From Carex sylvatica (lineage: Eukaryota; Streptophyta; Magnoliopsida; Poales; Cyperaceae), in assembly GCA_964058845.1 (NCBI GenBank), contig CAXKVR010000079.1:39399-103398 (forward strand): a stretch of 64,000 nucleotides of DNA. Direction: 5' to 3'. Shown piece by piece: positions 22,051-34,330 of the stretch. The position numbers and the translations under genes were made by a program. Below the pieces are notes generated by a model. It had not been told where the DNA came from. It did not search any database and saw only the letters and a list, made by a program, of their open reading frames with translations. Position 1 is the first letter of the stretch, and the number at the start of each line of letters is the position of its first letter.

Positions 22051-22499
22051 TATACGGTCTTATTCAACTTACCAGAAATCTCCGAAACTATTTTTTACCT
22101 TTTCAGCTTGAGGTGAGGTTGGAGGGATATGGAAATTACTCGACTCAAACAAAGAGGATCATGGATAGTTTTTGGCAATCATGACTTAGAGCTTCTTAGT
22201 ACTCCTTGGTACTATTAAGGAGTCTTAAGCTCACTGAACAGGTACTCCTTTATCAAGCTTAATGCCACCTCTTTAGTGCTCATTTTGTTCATTTTTCTTA
22301 AACTTGCTCAAGTTTTTAAGTCATAATTTCACATAGCTTAAGCATTTTGTCAAGTTTAAAGCTTTCTTAAAAAAGTTACTTTTTAACTTTATTGCTGAAC
22401 GGGTGCTCCTTGGTGCAGCTTAAAATTTAAGCATCATATGGTTGTCGAACACTACCACGATGAACATAGTACCACTATACCAGACGACCACTTGTAAAC
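22051..22499 (+). pseudogene. Decayed last exon of a WAT1-related gene, copy B
   Basis: The acceptor region (22051-22115, CTTTTCAGCTTGA) and the tail (22456-22497, GATGAACATAGTACCA...GACGACCACTTGTAA) match 6440-6510 and 6648-6676. The two parts are separated by about 340 bp of unrelated sequence and a deletion of the exon body. Confidence 0.6.
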
Positions 22500-22529
22500 A
22501 TAGTGACGAGATACCTGATTTATACTCAA

Positions 22530-22815
22530 ATTATACCTGTTTAATTCTTTTTTTGGGTGATGCCGAACTGAACGGAATTATTCGATTAACCGAACTTTGA
22601 CGAACTTTATGAACTTTTTCTGAATTATTCATGAACTTTTTTCCGAATTTTTTCAAGAACAATTATTTGTTTTTGTTGTTTTTTTTGCTCTCTTGCAAGA
22701 TTGAGATTTCTAACTCGGATAATTCTGAATCATTCTCGAATTATATCTGAATTATTTTCGAATCACGAATTTTTGATCTCGCCGAACCGAACCTGAATAA
22801 TTCATTTGTTACTAT
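22530..22815. repeat. CGAATAATT-type interspersed repeat, copy 1
   Basis: About 280 bp rich in CCGAATAATTC/GAATTATTCG, with GGGTGATGCCGAACTGAAC at one side and CGAACCGAACCTGAATAATT at the other. Copies at 26130-26435 and 34035-34330. Probably a non-autonomous DNA element; ends not defined. Confidence 0.6.
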
Positions 22816-24687
22816 GCTTGTAAATACACAAATGATAGAAAACTAGGTGTTTCTAATAATTTGTGTTAGAGATAGCTGGTGAAGTTAGTTCTGTTATGGG
22901 ATGCATGTCAGCGTAAATTCAATATTTTGTGTAAATAATTGTTCTCTTCAACTTTCTTGGCTTAAGCTCCATAATCTTGTTGATAAGCGAAAATTTTTAC
23001 TGGTACAAATCCTGGTACATAAATACTTTCGCTAATTCATCAAACATTTTGTGCACACATAAATAGATGAATCACGCATGCTGTTAACCAACAGCAAACT
23101 ATTAACAAACATCACTGAGAGGCAGAAATTACATCAGCAGCACAAACAAATCAACAGCATAAACACATGAAATAATACATTCTAGTAGGCGCTTCCTCAG
23201 GAAACAAACAAATTAGCTCTCTGTGATGCCAGAGCATGAAAGAACCCAGAGATTAAGTTATTCAGAAGCTAGGGAGTATTAGGGTTGTTCAAACGGTCAG
23301 TTCTAAAACCGAATCGACCGAATTAAAATGTCAAACTGAACTAAATTTCGGTTTGTTTGATTGAACCAAATAGAAGAATTCAATCTCAAAAAAATTAAAA
23401 CTTAATGCATGAGTCAATACATTCATAATTTCATAAAAATAAAAATTAAGATATCATTACAGACATGGTTCAATTTTATATAGATATATTGATGTTCTAA
23501 AATATTCAAAGTTCTTCATTAATATTTATTCTTGATTTTTAAATCCAAAATAAATAAAAGAGTCAAAATAATACGTAAATTATTATATAACCGGTTGGTT
23601 CGGTTTATTCGGTTTTGAGATCATCGGAGTTTCACTTTACCTTCTCATTTATTTTCTTTTCGTTTTTTCTTTGTTTTCAACTCATATAACGCTCAGACTT
23701 CGTGAGCAGCTTAGATTTCTTATTTTTTTAGAATCGTTCACTACTTTTTATTACTAGATTTCTTATGAAGTAATTCGGTTTAAATGGTTCGGTTCGGTTT
23801 TCTCACATAGATAGAAAATCACTACTTTTTAAGAAATCTAGACAATTCAAAAGTAGTGATTTTCTATCTATGTAATAAAATAGTTTACAAATTTTAAAAA
23901 ATGTAAAACTTAGTTTGCAAGTACAATGAAGATCATATTGTACAGTTCAAATCGACTATTTGAACTTTGAAAACGAAGATATAAGAATAAGAATGAGATA
24001 CGAGAATGTGTAATGTAAAAAGCTCCATACCTTGGCATTTATCTTCAGAAGGAAATCTCTTGAAGAATCCTCTTTTTCCAAGGTCGTTCAAGGGACAAAA
24101 AAAAATACTTCTTTGTAAATTGTTCTTAAGTAAATATACTGTCATTGACTGAATCTTAAGACAATAAATATATTTTAAAAGGGAAGACCAATTTCACTAA
24201 ATATGTAACACCAATTAGCATTTTTCAGTCAATAACTAAAAGCAATATATTGAGTATACTAAAATACTTAGAAAAAAAAAAATTATATGCTTTTCCACAT
24301 TTAATTTATCAAATATCACCATCGCAACCAATATTTGCGGCATTGTAACCCTTCCAAATTTTGAAAAACAGAGAATTCAAAAAATAAATTATATGATAGA
24401 CAAAACAATTATGAAACACTGCAGGTAATTAGAACTTTTAGCTTTTTGCCATTTAAAACTCTTCTGTAATTTTCAAAAGACAAGAATAACAATTAATTTA
24501 GAAAATACTGGACTTAAAGTTTGTAAAATTCTGCAGTAAATGCTTTAGATAGTATTCTATGTGAAAGCCTAAACGTGTTCCTTAAACATCAAATAATACA
24601 ATGGAAGCATGTGCAAGCATGAAGAATATACAAGTTGAATTGCAGTTTAGATTTCTGGTATCAGAAACTGTGTTTCTGGGCTTTAAT
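22816..24687. other. No gene recognised
   Basis: 22870-23280 matches block A. 23300-23400 and 23590-23800 contain GGTTCGGTTT-like degenerate repeats. 23800-23870 holds an imperfect inverted repeat around AAAATCACTACTTTTTAAG. 24310-24670 matches 13450-13660. Confidence 0.4.
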
Positions 24688-25342
24688 CAATGTTCTAAAT
24701 AGCTAGCTATAGCTTTTATGGACCATAAGCGCTAAGCTATGAGATAAAAGTGCGCTAACTCAGCTACGACCGCTATTATCGCTATATGCGACCCGCTATA
24801 GCTACCGCTATACTACATAGACTTTTTTTTTGCAATTTATATGGACTTCTGTACTTCTATTCTTATTTTTAATGCTACATGGTCTTTTACGATAAGTATG
24901 CTAAACAAATTATGTGCTTCTATTTTTATTTGTGATTTATTCTCTCATTCTATATCGAGAAATATTCAAATATTAATTCTTTATTTTGATTGCTCTTTGC
25001 ATAATATTCATTTGTAAAATTATTATCGTTCGTTTCAATTGAAAGCTGATTTTAATTATTATTATAATATATAAATATGTATATTGACTTCATTTACCTT
25101 GTAAAATTAATTGTTCTTATTTACATAATTAATAAAAAAATATAGACTTAGATTAGTTGTCATTTAGTTGTTACATCAATTCTCTAATATTGATTATGTT
25201 GATAATTAGTAGAAATATAGAATATAAAATTTGAAAAGAGAAAATCGCTATTTATGATAACTTCCACTATAGCTACGCTATTCGAAATAGTTTTTTTTTT
25301 TGTCTCTCTGCTATGTCGCTATAATCGCTATTTATAACCTTG
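24688..25342. mobile_element. hAT-type non-autonomous element, 655 bp
   Basis: Flanked by a perfect 8-bp duplication GCTTTAAT (24680-24687 and 25343-25350). Ends CAATGTTCTAAATAGC and, inverted, CAAGGTTATAAATAGC. The subterminal regions are packed with GCTATA/TATAGC motifs. No ORF. Confidence 0.85.
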
Positions 25343-25937
25343 GCTTTAATACAACAAAAAATTGATCCCAAGCTATGACTCATAAACCCTCAAAAAGACA
25401 AATACAAATTGTTGATCTAATAGCATTTACATTCCTGAAACTCAACTGAGTTTCTAAATAGCTGTTAACCGCTTTTTCGAAATTAAAGTCTCTAAAATTT
25501 TTAACTCTCACATTCTTGAAATTAATTTTAGAGTTTCTATTAAGCTACGTCAGCAACAAATTAAAAATGATAAATAATTTGAGCCAATTATTTGGTCAGT
25601 ATGGAGTTTATAAACAGTTTCTTAATAAAAAAAATTACTGTATAGTTTATAAATAAGAACCTATTTCACATCCCTGAATGATGAAACTGTATTAAAAACT
25701 GCCACATCATATTAGAAATTCTAATATTTTCAGGAATATAGAGGCTCAAAAAGCATAAATCTGTCCATAAAACAAAACAAAAAATTAATACCATGCTACC
25801 AAACATAAAAGACAGGTTGAAAGGGAAGTTTTTGAGCAAGGGGTCTGGATTTGTGCACATAACCTTTCACCAAATAAAAAATAAATGTGGGATTAAAATG
25901 GAAATATGGTAATTAATTAAGTAGCATGTAACCTTGC

Positions 25938-25975
25938 ATTTGGGCCCACTTGAGAGTAGCAGAATGTCGTCCTCA
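25938..25975 (-). other. Small conserved exon-like segment, block B
   Basis: Copy of 14400-14437. The acceptor TGCAG is kept; the donor has become GC. Confidence 0.4.
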
Positions 25976-26129
25976 CTGCAATTAAACTTCCACCAAATCT
26001 TTTAATTTTTTCCTTGATGAAATTTATACCACAAGATTAGTTTAATTTCAATCAGGGAAAATTACCAACTCTAAGTGCTTCTAACTAACTTCTCAAGAAT
26101 AAAACACCGTGGATACATAAATAATCACA

Positions 26130-26435
26130 ACATTCGCGAATTATATCCGAATTATACATGAATAATTTGTTTTTTGGGTGATGTCGAACCGAACGTCTAT
26201 TTATTCGGTTGACTGAATTTCAACCGAATTAAACCTGAATAATTCGTGAATTTTACGATTTTTTTTCCAAATTTTACGAATTATTTGCAAAAATTTCCCG
26301 AATTTTTTCCATAACATTTTATTCTCTCTTGCAGGACTGAGTTTTTTGGTCTGAATAATTCTGAATCATTCCCAAATTATTGCCGAATCACAAATTTTTA
26401 ATTTCACCGAACCGAACCTGAATAATTCATTTGTC
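26130..26435. repeat. CGAATAATT-type interspersed repeat, copy 2
   Basis: Same family and orientation as 22530-22815 (GGTGATGTCGAACCGAACG ... CGAACCTGAATAATTCA). Confidence 0.6.
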
Positions 26436-26634
26436 ACTGTGTACATAAATGACTGAAATACTATCAGAATTTATGTCTGAAAATTTTAAAAATTAGGGCC
26501 CTTAATTAGTAAAATTACATTTGCGACTGGATATATTTAAACAGAACAAAAAATTGAACGCTTATCTAAACATGCACAATCGATTGGAGAATTAAGAAAA
26601 GCAAAAAAAAAAAAAAAGAGCCTAGAAGTTGTAC

Positions 26635-26717
26635 CTTGCAATCACTGAAGTTGAGAAGAATCACGAAAGCAATTTGACTTCCCGACGAGAATTAAAGAGG
26701 AGGAGAACTAATTTTGA
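26635..26717 (-). promoter_or_regulatory. Reverse-strand first exon, block B, promoter cut off
   Basis: Matches the first exon at 15123 (TGCAAG then GTACAA on the minus strand). Sequence corresponding to the TATA region is replaced by the hAT-like element starting at 26718. Confidence 0.5.
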
Positions 26718-27795
26718 TAGGAGCGTAAATAGTCAGTGGTTTTACCGTATTCATTACAATTTTTCGGATACGAATACGGATCAAATATTAAAAGTTACAA
26801 ATACATAATCTTTTTATAATTAGCTTGTTGGTTACAAAATATTTATTATATTATTGAAATATTTATTATATTATTGAAATATTAGTCACTAATTATATCA
26901 TATTGTTATATGAATGAGTCTATGGTAATACGCGTATTACACTTTCAACTGTAATTCAAAATCTGAGCTCTTGAATTTTCGTTAAAATCCGTGTTGTGAA
27001 GTTCGCTAACGAAGCGACTCTTCAACAAACTTTTGAAAACCTCTGTCTATTATTTCTCTCTCCATCACGATAAAACCTTCCTCTACCTTTCTCCTCCGGA
27101 ATGGAATTGCATTGGAGGCGATCTCTCGCACACGCCCGACTTGAATCTCTCTGACGCACCCTCCTCGAATTTGTTCCGACAGCCGAGGCCTCTATTTATT
27201 GACCAAGGTCCACAACGGCTCCCTTTCCCCTCTCCCTCTGTCGAAAGGCTGCTCGACCCGCCACAGCCTCCTCATCTTCTAAACCCGATATGGTAATTGC
27301 CATCCCTCTTCACCTCTCTCTCTCTCACTCTATCGCTGAAAACTATTAATTTTAGGGGAAAGCTTGATTTTGCCACAAAATCTTAACTTTGTAGAAGTAT
27401 AACCTAGATTCTATTCTTGTTTCATTTCAGTTTTGAACCATCCATTTTTTATTTAAATTTTATCCCATTAGCGGCACTAGGTTCATAATCAGTGCATTTA
27501 TGACCGTACTGGTATAAAAAAGGAGGTGAAATAACATTTTTTATGAGCAAATTAAAATTGAAGATTCCAGGAGAATTATGCAATTGTCTTGACTGGTTAT
27601 AACTTTTAGCATCTTTTGAAAGCACGATCAGAGTAAATATGACAGCGCAGCTTGCTTGTTGGAGTTTAGTGTTAATGTAGATACTGTCATGATTATTTTT
27701 TTGTTTTAAACGAAGCATTTGTGAGGGTTCTTATTTGTAATGCTAAATTGTGCATATATGATAACATATTTTAGTGTTTTATTGATGGTTCGCGC

Positions 27796-28460
27796 GTGAA
27801 ATACTTTGAATTATGTGTATTAAAAATCTCTCTAGGAAGTGATAGTCCTAGAAATCGAGGAACATTAATCCGTTCACCCAAAGTATTTGTATCAATATTT
27901 GTTCCAAAGACTAACACAAGTTATAAACCATTTTTAAGCTTTCTTAGAATAAATATTGATGTTTGTCTTGAATTATGTGTATTAAATATTCTGCTAGGCA
28001 GTGTAAAATCTTAGAATTCGAGGCACATTAATCCGTTCACCTAAGATAATGGCATCAATATTTATTCCAAAGACGAAATAAGTTAGAAACCTCGTTTAAA
28101 TCAAAAATGAATTTAAACAAACCGAATAGATAGAATTAGCAAGTAATTGTAGACCGAATGCTCCTAGATCTTCTAAACTTGAAAGCAATCTAAACTTTTT
28201 TTTTCTCTTTACTTTACTTTTATTGTTTGAAACATTCTCTTTTCGGGTATTGAATCCAACCTTTATGATTTTTTAGAACCGCCCCTCCCCCCCCCCCCCC
28301 CCCCCATTTTCTTTAACTTTTTTTAATAATATGAAATTAGTTGATAAAGTCGAAAACTAGTAATTGTTCATATTCCCTGTGGATCGATATCTAAAATACT
28401 ACATTGATAGGTTATGCGCTTGCAATCAATCATTCTTTAGATATTAAGGTTTATAAATTT
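27796..28460. repeat. Internal repeats of the MULE, partly shared with 41400-41870
   Basis: An approximately 165-bp unit occurs twice (27806 and 27970; GAATTATGTGTATTAAA and ACATTAATCCGTTCACC). The stretch from about 28080, with TTGTAGACCGA, TGAATCCAACCTTTA and GATAGGTTATGCGCTTGCA, resembles 41450-41800. It probably derives from an LTR-retrotransposon leader. Confidence 0.45.
28287..28307. repeat. Poly(C) tract, 21 bp
   Basis: Uninterrupted C run in otherwise AT-rich sequence. The length may be uncertain in sequencing. Confidence 0.9.
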
Positions 28461-29340
28461 AAAAGTTAAAAGAATATAAAACAAAGCATAAAATCCTATA
28501 CACAAAATACTCAACAATGACCGACCACCCAAATATTCAAAACTGGAGAGCATACAATGAAATTTGTCAAGCTTGGAAAATGCTAAAAAGAGATGAATGG
28601 TCTGAAAGGCGTCTACTGCAACAGAGAGGATGAGGGGATCAAGATTGCTTATGCAATTATAAGGGTAGATTACAATGTTAGAATAGGAACGGTTTCATAC
28701 AGCATGTGTTAACTGGTGGATGATTTGTACAAGGGCCTATGGTCTAATGTAAGAACCAATTTTTTTTGTAGAGTTATAAAGTCTGATATGTAGGTGTGTG
28801 ATTTTGTAAAAATATATATGTGGAGCAATATTCATGAATTGTGTGAATGCTTTGAACTCTTATGATGATTCATGTAGTAAGGGTACCAAATGTGATGCAT
28901 AATCCACATGTCGCGTATGGTTCAAATAAATGGACTCCAAAACAGTTTCAAAATACAATATGTTGTACTATATAATGAGCTATTATAATGTTTTGATTGC
29001 TTGTAATTTTTTTTTTTCTCAAAAGTCCAAAATGACATCAATGTTCAAAAGTACATTCATTTTAAAAGTTGTACGCCTCGTACAAAAATAAGTTCTCACT
29101 TATAATAACATCACTAACAAGGCGCGCTGTAAAAGAAATTTCAAAATTACACACTGAAAACAAGTAAATATACACATTGGAAACAAAAATATAAGCAAAT
29201 ATTCTGACAAATGAATATTTCCAAGTTAGAGAAAATCTCCCTTTATAATTCAGAACTAAAATAGCTTGTATATCCATCAAATGTCCAAAATCAAAGAGAC
29301 AACAATCAATTTAAATTACTTGTAAACAGAACCACACAAT

Positions 29341-29640
29341 CTAATTTGAGACATCCCTCCTCTCAGGTGTCTTCACACTTTTTGAACTCTCACTTCCTCG
29401 CTTCTGTTTAGCTATCCTACGCGTAGAGAACCCTTCTTTCGAGCAAACAAGTCTAACATACGTCAAACTATTTCTTGATATAGTCTGTGTATTTCTTCGA
29501 ACACTAAATCCAATATGACCAGCATAGGCTTTGTAGAAATTGTAGGCCTCATAATCGGACATAAATTTCTAAATCTTCTTCTTATTCTTCATAACATTCC
29601 CCTTCCTCCTCTGTCCTTCTCCAACTCCTAAATCTTCTCC
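29341..29640 (-). pseudogene. FAR1-type DNA-binding domain remnant in the MULE
   Basis: The 73-codon minus-strand frame starts MSDYEAYNFYKAYAGHIGFS and continues VRRNTQTISRN and VCSKEGF. This is the start of the FAR1 (WRKY-GCM1-like zinc finger) domain, known from FHY3/FAR1 and from MULE transposases. The zinc ligands beyond VCSKEGF are lost at a stop after RRDVSN. A stop also lies just upstream of the ATG, and an acidic-to-basic N-terminal part can be followed to about 29640. Transposase core and SWIM domain not found. Confidence 0.65.
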
Positions 29641-30705
29641 TTCCATATTTGTGGGAACAAATTAAGTTCAATATAAAAAAATCATTACATTTGTTGAATC
29701 AGATTACATATCAAAACTAAACTATAGAATTCAACTCAAAATTTGATTCAAAACTATTGAGCCAAAAAAATGAAAATCAATTTTACAGGTTTAATTTTGT
29801 TATTTGAAAACGCTCTAAAATAAACCACAACCTACAAAAACAAATGCACCGGAAGCGTTTCAAAATTACAACACCAATTTGACAAAAAAAATTAAAAAGG
29901 CAAGAGCCCGTTTCATATATTTGAAACTGGTAAGCCTATTTGACAAATCAGAGACCATAGGAAGAAATTGGCAATAAGCCAAATAAACTAGCTAAAATCT
30001 TAATTTCAAAGAGTAGGATGTTAAAAAATTAGGTGAGAGCTTTCTAATCAACTAATTGTTCTTCTTTTTGTCCCTCTAAAAAAATAACTAAATACGATTA
30101 GAAAAAGTGAGAGCAGAGAGAGAGAGAGAGAGGCCTATCAGCGAGAGTAAGCACGAAAGTGAGGGAACGTCGATGAGAGTCGGCGTGAGCCTCCGACACG
30201 ATTTCATTATGAGAGAGAAATTAAGGTAGAGGAAGGGTTTACTGTGATGGAGAGAGAAACAATAGACGGAGGTTCTCAAAATTTTAACAGAGCCGCTCCG
30301 TTGGTACTTGATTCAACGAAATTCATAGCACAAATTTTGACAAAAATTCAAGAGCTCAAATTTTGAATTACAGTTGGAAGTGTAATACGCGTATTACCAT
30401 AGACTCACTCTTGTTATATTGTACATCAAAATATATATCTATATGCAATTTAATAAATTATTGGTACAATATACAATTTAATAAATCAATTTAAGAACAT
30501 ATAGCACATTTGTCGTGATTTAAAAGTGTGAACGGTCAGATACAAATAGTTAAAAGTCTTATCTTATCCTTATCCGTTATATTTTTTTGGATACGGATAC
30601 GAATACAGATTGTCTCCGACACAGATACGGGTCGAATAATTTAGATAATTTTTCAGATTCAAATCCAGACGAAATCAGATAATTATCCGACCGTTTACAC
30701 CCCTA

Positions 30706-32645
30706 TATTTAGATGGGGTGTGCATTCTAACAACCCAGAATATTTATTTCAGATAAATGACCGTGCATTTTTGTGGGGATGTGAATCAATATGGAGAGCA
30801 TTTGGGAATTCAGACTTGAGATGTAAATTATATCGTGTTGTGTAAATGATAAGAGGTATGAATCCTGGAAGGGTTTTTGGGATCGGGGAATTGGTAAAAG
30901 CCCAATTGTGAGAGAAAGGCATGAATTGGGCTTGTAAATATTGATTTAGAGGCGGATGGCAATTTGAGACCCAACCAGTTAAATGGAATATGATAAGGAT
31001 GAATCTGTCGTCTGAGTTGAAAAAAAACGTGCCATGTTGTGTTGTATTGTGACTAACACGTCGTAATTTTGGTCTCGTACTGTATTATGATTAAGTTATT
31101 TTTTTACGTGCCATGCTGTATCATGACTAAAATATTAAGGGGTGGTCACAGCACGTGAATAGTTACGCCACGTGAGTCACGCCGTGCCTAAACATGCCGT
31201 GACCAAACATGACCCGTGTGACTATTTAATCATAATTAAGTTAGTTTATTCAAGATTCACCATTTAATCAATATCTAATGGTCCTAATTACATGTGACTC
31301 GCGTGACTACGTGCCATGCCAAAGTTTCAAAGGATGGTCACAGCACGCGAATGATCACGGCATCGGACACGCGAGTCACGACACGTAACTGACACATGTG
31401 TCGTGTCGTTCCGTCACAGAGCCGACTCCGCCGTGCTATTTTTTTCACTCTAGTCTATACTAGTTTTGTAGTGTTGTAAATAATGGTATGCATTCGTCGG
31501 GACGAACATAATAATGTTAAACGATTAATTGATATATTAATTAAAATTTTGTGGATAACTTTGTATTTTTATTGAAGTTGTGTGTATATATTTATAATTA
31601 TTAAAAATATTAATTTAACTTATTAAACTTATCAAATAAATTTATTTTAACTTAATTTCATCGTTAATTAATAAAAATTTATGAAATTAGAATAAAGTAT
31701 AATACATGATAAATGTAAAAAAAAAATAATAATAATAAAAATAACAAACTAACTGGGTATAAACAAAAACAGGTGATTAATAACAGTTTGGCCTCACTAA
31801 TGACTAATTGATCGATTAGTCGGACTAAATGATCATTTTTTTTTACAACACTAGTATGTATGTGTTTGAATTCGATACAGATAAAAAATTTCCTAATACT
31901 CAAATTGGATTCTCTAGGGGGTATAACCAATAGGTTGTTAATGAATATCCACAATTTAATAATTCGATGTTGCATTTGTATGGATAAATTTGCATATAAA
32001 ATATTAAACATTCGAGAATGTACTGGATCTCTTTTATAAAAATCCACCATTGGCCAAAAAAAAAAAAAAACACCTTAATTAATTTATTAGATAGGCATTT
32101 TAATATTGTACGATCAAAATTCAAAATCTTTTAAAATTTTGATAACTATACTAAATCTATAAAAATGTAGCTTTAATCCGATCCTTAATATTACTAAAGA
32201 TCTTGAAAATTAATATATATAGTTTTATGTCCCATTTGAATAATATAAATCCGATTTATTGACGCTCTAATAACCCATTTTGGTCGGTAATGTTAAATTG
32301 GGTAGTTGTAACGAACTGGAAAACCAGAGAATCCAAAGCATTGGCCAAAAAGAAAATATTAATTAACAAAGAAACATAAATGAAGAAAGAAGGAAGAAAA
32401 GCCATCTAATTAATTTCTTATTTTTTTTATTTTAGTACAAAAAAAAAGGTGAGATGGGAAGCTTCTTAAATAAAAAGCAAAAATAATAGATGCTCAGCTC
32501 TAATCATTCTGTTCGACTCTATCAAGACAGCTTTTTATTAATTTTGCATGGAAAGTACACCCGGATTAACAAATACACACCAGCTGCCGCCGTCCTTATT
32601 ATTTACTTATTGATATATTATATTTTATTATTAAGATTAGTAATA
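30706..32645. other. Intergenic, with a degenerate ACGTG-rich repeat
   Basis: 31015-31450 is rich in CGTGCC/CACGTG/GTGTCGTG words and starts and ends with A/T-runs in inverse orientation (GAGTTGAAAAAAAACGTGCC; ATTTTTTTCACTC), suggesting a decayed DNA element. The remainder is AT-rich without a gene. Confidence 0.4.
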
Positions 32646-32652
32646 TTCATTA

Positions 32653-32659
32653 TTATTAC

Positions 32660-32738
<79 letters not shown>

Positions 32739-32779
32739 GTTGTTGTTGTTATTATTGTTGTTATTATTATTATTATTAC
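32653..32779. repeat. (ATT)n microsatellite
   Basis: About 127 bp of nearly pure ATT with a few TTT and GTT interruptions. Confidence 0.95.
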
Positions 32780-33175
32780 TACGTGATATAGATATAGTTT
32801 GTTGTTGTTGTTCGATTCGCAATAAATTAAGAAATAATGCTAGAATTTTTTTAATATTAAAAGTAGAATAAGAGATGAACCGATGGTAGTTTTGAGGAAA
32901 TAAAAAATAAATTTACTCTTTAATTTTGTAATTTTCGTATGCGTCAATACTTTTTAGCCCTTATATAAAATAAAACTAGATTTCTCAGGTTTCTCAATCT
33001 CAATTCTCTAGTTCCACTTCTATTCATATGATTAAGAATACTGTTTTTCTTTATTATTCGGAAGAGTGAAATTGTGCTTTAATAAAATATTTATTGAAAG
33101 ATAAAAAATAAAAAAATTTGAAATTACTTTATCAACGGGTAATCTCTTTAGTTACCTGGCAAGTTGATGATTTTC

Positions 33176-33688
33176 TAGGAGTGTTGAAAGGTTCGGTTCG
33201 AAATAGACAAACTAAAGTTATAATTCAGTTTCAAAAATAGAACCGAACTGAACTGATTTAACATTGCAAACGAACTGAATCGAACCAAAGTTTTATTTCA
33301 GTTTGTTTGGTTCAAACCGAAATATAATAATTTTTTTATTTAAAGCAATTGATTTATAATAAATCGAAGTATATTAATAGATAAATCGGAGTAATAAGAA
33401 ATAAACTAGGATATTAAGAAATAACCAAAATATTTAAAGCAATTCATTGAGAAATAAACTGGAATATTAAGAAATAATCTGGAGCAGTCCAGATCAAATA
33501 CATAATATATAAAAATTTGGTCAGTTCGGTTATTTTGGTTTAAAAATTTTCAAACTGAACCGAAATTATAATACAGTTTTAAAAAACAAACCGAAATAAA
33601 CCATTAAACTGAAAAAATCAAACCATTTGGTGCAAACTAATTCGGTTCGGTTCAAAACTGACTAAACCGGACCCAATGGACACCCCTA
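33176..33688. mobile_element. GGTTCGGTT-type hAT-like repeat, 513 bp
   Basis: Starts TAGGAGTGTTGAAAGGTTCG and ends GGACACCCCTA, an imperfect inverse. Subterminal arrays of GGTTCGGTT/AACCGAAC. No reliable target duplication. Confidence 0.5.
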
Positions 33689-34034
33689 CTTTTCGCAAGA
33701 GAAATACATCTCAATTTGTCAGGGAAATGGAGATAAAAAGACCAACACATAGTTGTCATATTAATTCAAATTATAATCTAAAATTTCAAAATATTAATCC
33801 TTTGTTATGCTAGCTGTAAGGTAGTGGCACCCCAACACCTACAATTAATAACAGAAGCATATTAACATTTAGTTATTAACAAAAGAACTGATTCTACATG
33901 GGTGGCACGTGTGGCAGCTCATGAGAGAAAATTTTCACTGTGGTTTACAAACTGCAGTGTTCTGTGTAGGATCAATGGGTTCACACAAACAATGGTCATG
34001 TCTGTTAAAGAAGAGCTAGATTATAGTCACAAGA

Positions 34035-34330
34035 TTCGTAAATTAAATCCGAATAATTCATTTTTTTTGTGATGCTGAGCCGAATACTGAATTATTTGGT
34101 TGACTAAACTTTGACCGAATTTAACCCGAATAATTCACGAATTTTATGAAACTTTTATGAATTTTCCAAATTATTCGCGAATTTTTTTCAGACCATTTTT
34201 TTTGCTCTCTTAAAGGACTGAGATCTTTGGTCCAGATAATTCCCAATCATTCTCGAATTATACCTGAATTATTACCGAATCACGAATTTTTGACATCGCC
34301 GAACCGAACCCGGATAATTTATTTGCCACA
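34035..34330. repeat. CGAATAATT-type interspersed repeat, copy 3
   Basis: Same family as 22530 and 26130, ending CGAACCGAACCCGGATAATT. It lies about 580 bp upstream of the FORKED1-like gene. Confidence 0.6.

Larger units (their letters stand above)
16318..26717. repeat. Segmental duplication, copy B
   Basis: Counterpart of 7080-15240, with landmarks in the same order. Differences: a 1.1-kb tandem duplication of the leader, an additional truncated leader joined to a third tRNA-like element (21240-21586), no MITE at the 7281 site, no poly(A) polymerase exons, and several private repeats. The block ends where a hAT-like element begins at 26718. Confidence 0.8.
26912..30410. mobile_element. Mutator-like element (MULE), 3.5 kb, non-autonomous
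   Basis: Perfect 9-bp target duplication TTGTTATAT (26903-26911 and 30411-30419). Ends GAATGAGTCTATGGTAATAC and, inverted, GAGTGAGTCTATGGTAATAC. The inverted similarity continues, degraded, for roughly 200 bp, including a shared TTTCTCTCTCCATCAC. The inside holds a FAR1-domain remnant on the minus strand, a C homopolymer and repeats, but no full transposase. Confidence 0.92.
26718..30705. mobile_element. hAT-like element (GGATACGAATACGG family) split by a MULE
   Basis: Left part 26718-26911 begins TAGGAGCGTAAATAG. Right part 30411-30705 ends GTTTACACCCCTA, its imperfect inverse. Both parts carry GGATACGAATACGGAT motifs, as does the element at 48322-49023. Flanks AATTTTGA and TATTTAGA match at 6 of 8 positions, a doubtful target duplication. 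No coding capacity outside the MULE. Confidence 0.55.

Noticed and set aside
32490..32822. 98- and 61-codon frames encoding Ile or Asn runs
   Set aside because: Translation of the ATT microsatellite, not genes.
33168..33696. 8-bp target duplication for the GGTTCGGTT element
   Set aside because: TGATTTTC and CTTTTCGC share only a shifted TTTTC, so no true duplication can be claimed.
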